From an uncultured Carnobacterium sp. (GTDB taxonomy: Bacteria; Bacillota; Bacilli; Lactobacillales; Aerococcaceae), in NCBI GenBank assembly GCA_905371865.1, contig CAJPNA010000017.1:1-13611 (forward strand): DNA of 13,611 nt, read 5' to 3'. The notes beneath the pieces are model-generated. The model worked only from the letters and a program-made list of their open reading frames with translations, did not search any database and had not been told where the DNA came from. This document shows, piece by piece, positions 6,576 through 12,533 of the stretch. The position numbers and the translations under genes are program-made. Numbering within the stretch: position 1 is the first letter of the stretch; the number at the start of each line of letters is the position of its first letter.

Positions 6576-8317
6576 GACAGAAAACTCAATGGGAAACCGT
6601 CCGTAAAGTCCTCCGCTACATCCGTCGCTACCGTATTTATTTTGTAGCGTCCATTCTTTTGGCGAGTGTGAATGTATTTGGGACCTTAATGATTCCAAAA
6701 TTAGTTGGGGAAGCCGTAGACCAAATGCTAGGAACTGGCCAAGTCTTCTATGAAGGACTATTTGCCATACTATGGCAGATTGCACTCTTTACGGCAATGG
6801 CAGCCGTCGCACAGTGGTTTATGAACCTTAGCAATAACAAGATGACATACTCGGTTGTGCGAGACCTTCGTAGAGACGCGCTTGAAAAAATCGAGACCTT
6901 GCCACTCAGTTATTTAGACATTCATCCTGCCGGAGAAATCGAGAGCCGTATCATCGCGGACGCGGATCAATTCGCGGACGGGCTATTGATGGGATTCACG
7001 CAGTTATTTACGGGTGTGATGACGATTCTAGGAACACTAGTCTTTATGCTCAGTGTGAATGTGACATTGACGCTTGTAGTAGTGGTGATAACGCCAGTGT
7101 CATTTGTCATGGCCAGCTTTGTCGCGAAAAAATCCTATCATTTCTTTAAACAACAATCGGAAATTCGTGGCAATCAAACCGCCTATATGAATGAGATGAT
7201 TGAGGGGACACGAGTGGTGACGGCCTTCCAGCAACAAGAAAAAGTCATCGAGGACTTCTCGGTGATTAATAAGGAGTTGACAGATGTTTCTCTAAAGGCC
7301 ATTTTCTATTCAGCGATTACTAATCCAGGTACAAGGTTTGTCAATAATATGGTGTATACCGTAGTAGGCGTCTTTGGAGCCTTCTTTGTCATTCAAAGAG
7401 GGGTAACAGTAGGACAACTCACTTCCTTTTTAAGTTATTCTAATCAATATACGAAACCATTTAATGAAATCTCAGGAGTCATTACCGAACTTCAAAATGC
7501 GATAGCCTGTGCCAATCGTGTATTTGAACTGTTGGAACAACCGTCTGAACGTCCAGAGAGAGAAGGTGCTGCGTCTCCTGAAACCTTTGACGGAGCAGTG
7601 GAATTTAGCCATGTGGACTTCTCTTATGTGAAAGGTCAACCGCTGATTGAAGACTTTTCGCTGGATGTCAAACCAGGGCAACGCGTGGCAATTGTTGGTC
7701 CAACCGGAAGTGGGAAGACGACGTTGATTAACTTGTTGATGCGTTTCTACGAGATTAATGATGGTAAACTATCGATTGATGGCCATTCGATTGAAGATAT
7801 CACGCGCCATTCATTGCGTAATGGATTCGGAATGGTGCTTCAAGAAACGTGGCTTCAAACGGGAACTGTCCGTGAAAACATCACGATGGGAAATCCAACG
7901 ATTAGCGAAGAAGAGATGATTCGTATCGCTAAACTCTGCCATATTCATGGATTCGTCAGCCGTCTGCCACAAGGATATGATACGGTGATTTCAGATGACG
8001 GTGGGGATTTCTCACAAGGGCAAAAACAATTGCTCTGCATCGCGCGTGTCATGATGGGACAACCGAATATGCTAATTTTAGATGAAGCAACCTCTTCCAT
8101 CGATACACGTACCGAGTTGAAGATTCAAGAAGCCTTTCAACATCTGATGGAAGGACGCACGAGCTTTATCGTGGCGCACCGCTTATCGACGATTCGTACA
8201 GCAGATGTGATTCTCGTCTTAAAAGACGGACATGTCATTGAAAAAGGAAATCATGCCAGCTTGATGGAGCAACGTGGGTTTTACTACAATCTCTATCAAA
8301 GTCAGTGGCAACATTAA
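6572..8317 (+). CDS. Heterodimeric ABC exporter, subunit with canonical catalytic residues
   Basis: This is the partner half-transporter of the upstream gene, 581 residues, with a six-helix membrane domain (about 1-310) and a nucleotide-binding domain. Walker A GPTGSGKT is at 376-383, Walker B Asp504 with catalytic Glu505, and the switch His536 (AHR). Its signature is FSQGQ (480-484), not LSGGQ. The defects are therefore complementary: this FSQGQ faces the Asp/Gln site of the partner, making one degenerate ATP site, while the partner's LSGGQ completes a fully catalytic second site. This is the classic asymmetric heterodimer of LmrCD/EfrAB type. The ATG lies in an ATGA overlap with the upstream stop, 7 bases after a near-perfect AAAGGAGG (6557-6564), so the subunits are probably made in coupled amounts. 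A strong terminator follows. Confidence 0.94.
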   Translation: MRQKTQWETVRKVLRYIRRYRIYFVASILLASVNVFGTLMIPKLVGEAVDQMLGTGQVFYEGLFAILWQIALFTAMAAVAQWFMNLSNNKMTYSVVRDLRRDALEKIETLPLSYLDIHPAGEIESRIIADADQFADGLLMGFTQLFTGVMTILGTLVFMLSVNVTLTLVVVVITPVSFVMASFVAKKSYHFFKQQSEIRGNQTAYMNEMIEGTRVVTAFQQQEKVIEDFSVINKELTDVSLKAIFYSAITNPGTRFVNNMVYTVVGVFGAFFVIQRGVTVGQLTSFLSYSNQYTKPFNEISGVITELQNAIACANRVFELLEQPSERPEREGAASPETFDGAVEFSHVDFSYVKGQPLIEDFSLDVKPGQRVAIVGPTGSGKTTLINLLMRFYEINDGKLSIDGHSIEDITRHSLRNGFGMVLQETWLQTGTVRENITMGNPTISEEEMIRIAKLCHIHGFVSRLPQGYDTVISDDGGDFSQGQKQLLCIARVMMGQPNMLILDEATSSIDTRTELKIQEAFQHLMEGRTSFIVAHRLSTIRTADVILVLKDGHVIEKGNHASLMEQRGFYYNLYQSQWQH

Positions 8318-8322
8318 ACTAA

Positions 8323-8362
8323 AAAGAAGCGTAGACTCTATAAAAAGGGTCTACGCTTCTTT
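8323..8362. terminator. Bidirectional terminator between the exporter operon and the ABC-F gene
   Basis: A 14-bp stem pairs 8323-8336 with 8349-8362 (AAAGAAGCGTAGAC and its complement) around a 12-base loop. TTCTTT follows on the plus strand and TTCTTTTTAGTTT on the minus strand, so it can stop both converging transcripts. Confidence 0.85.
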
Positions 8363-8379
8363 GAATGGCTGAAAGTAGA

Positions 8380-8401
8380 AAATTATCATATATGATAATT
8401 T
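8380..8401. repeat. Perfect 22-bp AT-rich palindrome
   Basis: The halves AAATTATCATA and TATGATAATTT are exact complements. The site lies 7 bases beyond the ABC-F stop codon on the minus strand and before the shared terminator. The stem is too AT-rich to be a good terminator. Its role is unknown: it could be a protein-binding site or an RNA 3' end feature. Confidence 0.6.
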
Positions 8402-8408
8402 CAAGCGA

Positions 8409-10358
8409 TTATTGATTGAATTCTTCTAAAGCTAGTGAAGCTTCTTCCCACTCGGCGAGAAGCGTTTCTTGACGTTCAAGAAGGGCAGCTTCTTCAGTTG
8501 AGAGGGCAGCGGATTTATCTGGATCAGAATAGTTTTCCTCCAGCGTCATCGCCTCGTGGACTTTTTCTAACGCCTCTTCGATATCGTGCATCTCGGTTTC
8601 GAGTTGCTCGATACGTCGAGTGAGCGTGCGGATTTGACGTTGCTCTTCTTTGGAGGCATGATAGCTGGCTTTGGCCTCTGTCATCGGCTGAGCTGTTGTT
8701 GCTTCAACACTCTTAGCTTCTTGCAATGCGGCGAGTTCTTCTTTCTCTTGCTTTTTCTCAAGGTAGTAGTCGTAGTCGCCTAAATACAGCGTGCTGCCAG
8801 TTTCTTCGATTTCAAGAATGGCCGTTGCGACCTTATTGATAAAGAAACGGTCATGGGATACAAAACAAATCGTACCATCGTAATCGATGAGAGCATCCTC
8901 AAGGACTTCTTTACTGTCGATATCCAAGTGGTTGGTTGGTTCGTCGAGCAGTAGGAAATTATCATGCTCCAGTGACAATTTGCAAAGGGCTAGTCGGGCT
9001 TTTTCACCCCCGCTAAGTTGCGCAGTTGTTTTTTCAACATCACTTCCAGAGAATAGGAAGCTTCCGAGAATCGAACGCACATCTTTTTCGGGCATCGTTG
9101 AATGACGCGACCAAAGCTCCTCTAGAACCGTTTGATTAGAGGAGAGGCCAGCCAAGTTTTGGTCATAGTAACCCACTTGAACGCCAGCTCCTATGTCAAT
9201 CGATCCTTTGATTAAAGGAAGTTCACCCGTAATCGACTTCAAGAGGGTGGATTTCCCAATTCCATTTGGCCCCACAATGGCAATGGCTTCACGTTTGCGA
9301 AGTTGGAAGGAAATCGGACCGCTTAATGCTTCGTGGTCATAACCGATATAAGCATCGTTTACTAGTAATACTTGATTCCCTGAATCCCGTTCCACGGTAA
9401 ATTCAAATCGAGCCGAGCGTTGATCGCCTTTTGGTTTTTCTAAACGTTCCATTTTCTCTAATTTTTTACGACGGGATTGCGCACGTTTTGTAGTTGAGGC
9501 GCGCACCAAGTTTTTTGCGATGAATTCTTCTAAGTCGTGAATTTCTTGTTGCTGCTTCTCGTAAGCTTTTTGCTTGAGTAAATAGCGTTGTTCACGTTCC
9601 TCTAAATAGTGAGAGTAGTTTCCCTTATAATATTCACAGGCTTTATGGCTGATTTCATAAACCTCATTACACACACGGTCTAAGAAATATTGGTCGTGGG
9701 ATACAATCACAAGAGCGCAATTGGAAGAGCGTAAATAATCCTCTAGCCATGTTAAGGTTTCAATATCCAGGTGGTTCGTCGGTTCGTCTAAAATCAGTAA
9801 GTCGTGTTTCTCTAATAAAATACGTGCTAAGGCTAAACGAGTTCGTTGCCCACCAGAGAGTGATTGAATCGGTTGGTCGTAGTCTTCTGGATAGAAACGG
9901 AATCCATGAAGGACGGTACGGATTTCAGATTCGTATCCATACGCGTTCTTTTGGTTCAGTTCTTCTTGCAGTTGGTCATAGCGTTTTAAGGCGAGTTCGT
10001 ACGCCGTAGGGTCTCCTAGAAGGTCAGGGTCACCGAGTTGCTCAGCTGCTTTTTGCGCTTGTTTCTTCAAAGTTTCTACGTCTTCGTAGAGATGAATCAT
10101 TTCTTCCCAAACAGTTTTCGTTGAATCGATAGCTGCATATTGGTCCAAGTAACCGATGGATAGGTCTTTTTTCTTTGAGACACTTCCCATTGAAGGTTCT
10201 TCGATACCCGCCAACATTTTTAAGAGCGTTGATTTTCCAGTACCATTACGCCCAACGATGGCAATCCGCGAATTTTCTTGAATATGAATCGTAATATTTT
10301 CAAATAGGACTTCATCTGCAAAAGTTCGAGCGAGTCCTTGTCCTTGTAGTAGTATCAT
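8409..10358 (-). CDS. ABC-F family ATPase (YdiF-like)
   Basis: The 649-residue soluble protein has two ABC domains and no membrane helices, the ABC-F layout. Domain 1 has Walker A GRNGTGKS (36-43), signature LSGGQ (167-171) and LLILDEPTNHLD with Glu192. A charged linker (about 241-325), corresponding to the P-site tRNA interaction motif, follows. Domain 2 has GPNGIGKS (363-370), LSGGE (448-452) and LLLDEPTNHLD with Glu473. An acidic coiled-coil tail runs from about 535 to the end. ABC-F proteins bind the ribosomal E site and adjust stalled translation; some give antibiotic resistance. The position next to rex matches B. subtilis ydiF, so a housekeeping role is more likely than resistance. The ATG follows AAAGGA (10370-10365) at 6 bases. 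Its promoter is unclear: TTGTCC and TAAAAT occur upstream with a short spacer. Confidence 0.93.
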   Translation of the reverse strand: MILLQGQGLARTFADEVLFENITIHIQENSRIAIVGRNGTGKSTLLKMLAGIEEPSMGSVSKKKDLSIGYLDQYAAIDSTKTVWEEMIHLYEDVETLKKQAQKAAEQLGDPDLLGDPTAYELALKRYDQLQEELNQKNAYGYESEIRTVLHGFRFYPEDYDQPIQSLSGGQRTRLALARILLEKHDLLILDEPTNHLDIETLTWLEDYLRSSNCALVIVSHDQYFLDRVCNEVYEISHKACEYYKGNYSHYLEEREQRYLLKQKAYEKQQQEIHDLEEFIAKNLVRASTTKRAQSRRKKLEKMERLEKPKGDQRSARFEFTVERDSGNQVLLVNDAYIGYDHEALSGPISFQLRKREAIAIVGPNGIGKSTLLKSITGELPLIKGSIDIGAGVQVGYYDQNLAGLSSNQTVLEELWSRHSTMPEKDVRSILGSFLFSGSDVEKTTAQLSGGEKARLALCKLSLEHDNFLLLDEPTNHLDIDSKEVLEDALIDYDGTICFVSHDRFFINKVATAILEIEETGSTLYLGDYDYYLEKKQEKEELAALQEAKSVEATTAQPMTEAKASYHASKEEQRQIRTLTRRIEQLETEMHDIEEALEKVHEAMTLEENYSDPDKSAALSTEEAALLERQETLLAEWEEASLALEEFNQ

Positions 10359-10443
10359 GATAGGTCCTTTCAGTGAGTATTCATCTCATTTTATCATAAA
10401 AAAGAGGTGGACAATATTGAAATGCGTTCGAGTTTGCATTCAC

Positions 10444-10467
10444 ATTCACAATTAAGAGGTTGTGAAT
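10444..10467. promoter_or_regulatory. Inverted repeat with Rex-like half-sites in everted order
   Basis: ATTCACAA (10444-10451) and TTGTGAAT (10460-10467) are exact complements separated by 8 bases, in the ABC-F/rex divergent region. TTGTGA is the Rex half-site, but the order here is TCACAA...TTGTGA, the reverse of the normal TTGTGA-N6-TCACAA operator. Further single TTGTGA copies lie at 10535 and 10553. It may be a regulator site or a weak hairpin. Confidence 0.35.
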
Positions 10468-10534
10468 AAAAAAGTACAAGCCTTGCTGTATATAAGCAAA
10501 TTTTATAGGAGTAAGTGAGGAGCAAACAAAGTAT

Positions 10535-10564
10535 TTGTGAAAATTCATATCGTTGTGATAGAAT
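10535..10564 (+). promoter_or_regulatory. Promoter of rex
   Basis: TTGTGA (10535-10540), an 18-base spacer and TAGAAT (10559-10564), preceded by TG at the extended -10 position, lie about 34 bases before rex. The -35 box is itself a Rex half-site sequence, and another TTGTGA abuts the -10 box (10553-10558). Confidence 0.55.
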
Positions 10565-10597
10565 ACGCATGGATGTAAAAGAAAAGGAGTCTTAGAT

Positions 10598-11245
10598 ATG
10601 AAAGAGTATAAAGAAATGAAAGAAATCGAAGTGCCACGTGCAACCGCAAAACGTTTGGCCATTTATCATCGTTATTTACGTTTCTTGCATGATGCAGGAA
10701 AACGTCGTATTTCGTCAACAGAGTTAAGTGAAGCTGTAAAAGTAGATAGCGCAACGATTCGTCGTGATTTTTCTTATTTTGGAGCTTTAGGAAAACGTGG
10801 ATATGGATATGATGTAGAATACTTATTGGAATTCTTCAGTCATACCTTAAACCAAGATCGCTTAACAAATGTAGCTTTAGTCGGTGTTGGTAAATTAGGA
10901 CAAGCGTTACTAAACTACAATTTCCACCAAAGTAACAATGTTCGAATTAGTGCAGCATTCGATGTGAACCCTGATATCGTCGGAACGATTCAAACAGGAG
11001 TTCCAGTCTATAGCATGGATGAAATGATTGAGCAATTAAAAGTTCAACAAATTCAAGTAGCGATTCTAACCGTTCCTCAAGATGTAGCGCAAGATACAGC
11101 CGATCGTATTGTAGAAGCAAATGTTCGAGGCATTTTAAACTTCACACCAATTCGATTAAACGCTCCAGAAAACGTTCGAGTTCAAAACGTTGACTTAACA
11201 AACGAGCTTCAAACTCTAATCTATTTCCTCGACAATCAAAAATAA
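10598..11245 (+). CDS. rex: Redox-sensing transcriptional repressor Rex
   Basis: Rex is a cytoplasmic homodimer that binds operators when NAD+ is high and releases them when NADH rises, thereby controlling fermentation and respiration genes. The 215-residue product has the N-terminal winged helix (VPRATAKRLAIYHRYL at 12-27, recognition helix SATIRRDFSYFG at 51-62, GKRGYGYDV at 65-73). A Rossmann NAD(H) domain follows with GVGKLG at 96-101, and the C-terminus is a helix. Length is normal for the family. The ATG at 10598 follows AAGGAG (10584-10589) at 8 bases; a second in-frame ATG at 10616 would shorten it by six residues. The tatAY-tatCY genes that follow rex in B. subtilis are absent, and a terminator lies directly downstream, so it is monocistronic here. 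Confidence 0.97.
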   Translation: MKEYKEMKEIEVPRATAKRLAIYHRYLRFLHDAGKRRISSTELSEAVKVDSATIRRDFSYFGALGKRGYGYDVEYLLEFFSHTLNQDRLTNVALVGVGKLGQALLNYNFHQSNNVRISAAFDVNPDIVGTIQTGVPVYSMDEMIEQLKVQQIQVAILTVPQDVAQDTADRIVEANVRGILNFTPIRLNAPENVRVQNVDLTNELQTLIYFLDNQK

Positions 11246-11251
11246 TTTTTG

Positions 11252-11279
11252 AAAGGCATCCGTAAAGGGTGCCTTTTTT
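11252..11279 (+). terminator. Rho-independent terminator of rex
   Basis: AAAGGCATCC (11252-11261) pairs with GGGTGCCTTT (11267-11276) around GTAAA, with one G-U pair, and the T-run continues to 11279. It begins seven bases after the rex stop. Confidence 0.9.
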
Positions 11280-11295
11280 GTATAAAATAAGAGTA

Positions 11296-11324
11296 TTCAG
11301 AAATGCAAAAATTCATGATATACT
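11296..11324 (+). promoter_or_regulatory. Promoter of the DUF1310-like gene
   Basis: TTCAGA (11296-11301), a 17-base spacer and TATACT (11319-11324), with TGA just before it (extended -10), lie about 47 bases before the start codon. Confidence 0.55.
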
Positions 11325-11370
11325 ATACAAAACAAGTAGAACCTTTAAATGCATTAGGGGGCTGAAGAAA

Positions 11371-11760
11371 ATGATGAAGAAATTCAGTAGTGGAATGCTA
11401 GGGGTCGTTGCAGTAATAGCGTTAATCATCGGCGGATTTGTAACGTTGAATCTAGTGAAGAAGCATGAAATGGTCACTTTAGTTCAAAGTACGCAGGTGA
11501 GAGAATCTATTGAAAATCAATTAAAAGACTTAGATAAAAAAGCGTTGGAAGAAGGCGGAGTTATTCAGTCCTATGAAATTGATGTTGAGTCTATTCAGCA
11601 TAACCCTATGGGAGGAATTCACTTTAAAATATACTTAAACTCCAATAAGAAATTAAGCGTGAGTTTTAGTCTGACTAAAAGCTTGGATACAGGTCAGTTC
11701 AAACATTCTTCAACGGGATATTCAAAGGAAGTCTCAGACTTGATAAAAAATAGGCCATAA
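11371..11760 (+). CDS. Small membrane-anchored DUF1310-like protein
   Basis: The 129-residue protein starts MMKK, has one hydrophobic helix (about 8-29, an uncleaved anchor or signal peptide), and then a charged outward-facing domain. That domain contains a segment of the type L-DKKAL-E-GGVIQSYEID (about 53-71) and HNPMGGIHFKIYLNSNKKL (77-95), which match my memory of DUF1310, a family of about 125-residue proteins of unknown function from streptococci, Listeria and relatives. I chose the ATG at 11371 because AGGGGG (11356-11361) precedes it by 9 bases and it begins the positively charged, hydrophobic N-terminus. The frame is open upstream to 11269, but that stretch covers the rex terminator and the promoter. 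The gene has its own promoter and ends in a terminator shared with the convergent neighbour. No function can be assigned. Confidence 0.8.
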   Translation: MMKKFSSGMLGVVAVIALIIGGFVTLNLVKKHEMVTLVQSTQVRESIENQLKDLDKKALEEGGVIQSYEIDVESIQHNPMGGIHFKIYLNSNKKLSVSFSLTKSLDTGQFKHSSTGYSKEVSDLIKNRP

Positions 11761-11802
11761 GGAATAAGAGCTTTTCATCTAAAATAAGATTAAAAAAACA
11801 TA

Positions 11803-11845
11803 AAAAGCACTAATCGATTGCTTTGATGCAGTGATTAGTGCTTTT
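11803..11845. terminator. Bidirectional terminator between the DUF1310-like and YdiK-like genes
   Basis: AAAAGCACTAATC (11803-11815) pairs perfectly over 13 bp with GATTAGTGCTTTT (11833-11845). T-rich tails occur on both strands. The right arm includes the stop codon and last codons of the minus-strand gene, so that mRNA would fold through its own stop. Confidence 0.8.
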
Positions 11846-12098
11846 CTTTTGGATCTTTATCGTCTAGAGAATCATCATCCGTTTGGAAATTATCCACGAT
11901 ATTAGCAAGTTTCTTTAATTCATTGTAAGTTCGAAGCATATTGATACTTGTTACGATGTTTGTTGTTGCAAATAGACAGCAGAATAATGTGATAAAGTCA
12001 AATCCGTTTCCAGGATAATGAGAAGTTGCTAGAAAGATAAAGAAGATGGCTAGTGCAATTTCAAAATAGAGCTTTCTAAAGAAAATTTTTCTAGGCAT
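11835..12098 (-). CDS. Two-helix membrane protein, YdiK/DUF4305-like
   Basis: The product is 87 residues from the ATG at 12098. It has a basic start (MPRKIFFRK), two hydrophobic helices (about 11-28 and 33-55, the second with an ATTNIVTSINM stretch), then a cytosolic tail that becomes strongly acidic (TDDDSLDDKD) before ending KEKH. The size, two-helix layout and position just before groES match B. subtilis ydiK (DUF4305), so I infer that family; the function is unknown. I prefer the second ATG because GAAAGGA (12113-12107) precedes it by 8 bases, whereas the first ATG (12107) starts on the last base of that site. Unlike B. subtilis, the gene here is on the opposite strand to rex and groES. 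It has its own promoter and shares a terminator with the convergent gene. Confidence 0.75.
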   Translation of the reverse strand: MPRKIFFRKLYFEIALAIFFIFLATSHYPGNGFDFITLFCCLFATTNIVTSINMLRTYNELKKLANIVDNFQTDDDSLDDKDPKEKH

Positions 12099-12121
12099 AG
12101 CGTTCATCCTTTCTTGTTAAA

Positions 12122-12150
12122 ATCTTACATAATTCTGGAAAAATAAGCAA
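12122..12150 (-). promoter_or_regulatory. Promoter of the YdiK-like gene
   Basis: On the minus strand TTGCTT (12150-12145), a 17-base spacer and TAAGAT (12127-12122) precede the gene. Both boxes are imperfect. Confidence 0.4.
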
Positions 12151-12159
12151 GTATTTATT

Positions 12160-12176
12160 CTTGATTTTTCCTGACC
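12160..12176 (+). promoter_or_regulatory. Possible degenerate CtsR box
   Basis: CTTGATT, three T residues, then CCTGACC resembles the CtsR heptad repeat read from the opposite strand (TTTGACC-NTN-TTTGACC), with 4/7 and 5/7 matches. It overlaps the groES -35 box, the usual position for CtsR repression, and dual CtsR/HrcA control of groE is known in streptococci. The match is weak. Confidence 0.3.
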
Positions 12177-12189
12177 AAATGAGTATTAT
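12161..12189 (+). promoter_or_regulatory. Sigma-A promoter of groESL
   Basis: TTGATT (12161-12166), a 17-base spacer and TATTAT (12184-12189). Transcription would start near 12196, just before the CIRCE element. Confidence 0.8.
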
Positions 12190-12200
12190 AAAACTATGAG

Positions 12201-12227
12201 TTAGCACTCATTGTTTTCGAGTGCTAA
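12201..12227 (+). promoter_or_regulatory. CIRCE element, HrcA operator
   Basis: TTAGCACTC (12201-12209), a 9-base spacer and GAGTGCTAA (12219-12227) are a perfect consensus CIRCE. It lies in the groES leader, 22 bases before the start codon. HrcA binds it to repress groESL until heat or misfolded protein titrates GroEL. Confidence 0.98.
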
Positions 12228-12249
12228 AAAAGAGTAAGGAGGATTTTAT

Positions 12250-12519
12250 ATGTTAAAGCCTTTAAAAGATAGAGTTGTTATTCAAATGGTGGAGCAAGAA
12301 GAAAAAACGGCTGGTGGATTATTTCTACCAACTACTGCTCAAGAAAAATTACAATTTGCAAAAGTAATCGCAACAAGCGAATTCACTGCTTCTGAAGACC
12401 GTCAAGTGTCGGTTGGCGATAAAGTCGTGTTCGAAAAATATTCAGGAACAGAAGTAAAATTAGATGGTCAAGAATATATCATCGTGAAAGAAAAAGATAT
12501 TATCGCAATTGTTGAATAA
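12250..12519 (+). CDS. groES: Co-chaperonin GroES
   Basis: GroES is the heptameric lid of the GroEL folding chamber. The 89-residue product starts MLKPLKDRVVI, contains the mobile loop with GGLFLP (22-27) that docks on GroEL, and ends in the typical hydrophobic strand (IIVKEKDIIAIVE). It is slightly shorter than the common 94 residues but has all family landmarks. The ATG follows AAGGAGG (12236-12242) at 7 bases. It is the first gene of the CIRCE-controlled operon, with groEL 14 bases downstream. Confidence 0.98.
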   Translation: MLKPLKDRVVIQMVEQEEKTAGGLFLPTTAQEKLQFAKVIATSEFTASEDRQVSVGDKVVFEKYSGTEVKLDGQEYIIVKEKDIIAIVE

Positions 12520-12533
12520 AGGGGGATACAATT

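Noticed and set aside
8435..10009. Plus-strand ORFs opposite the ABC-F gene
   Set aside because: They are antisense shadows of a long, fully conserved minus-strand gene and have no recognisable product.
10515..10595. Short GTG-started ORF of 26 codons just before rex
   Set aside because: It contains the rex -10 box and ribosome binding site, so it would lie mostly upstream of the transcript start; its own ribosome binding site is too close to the GTG.
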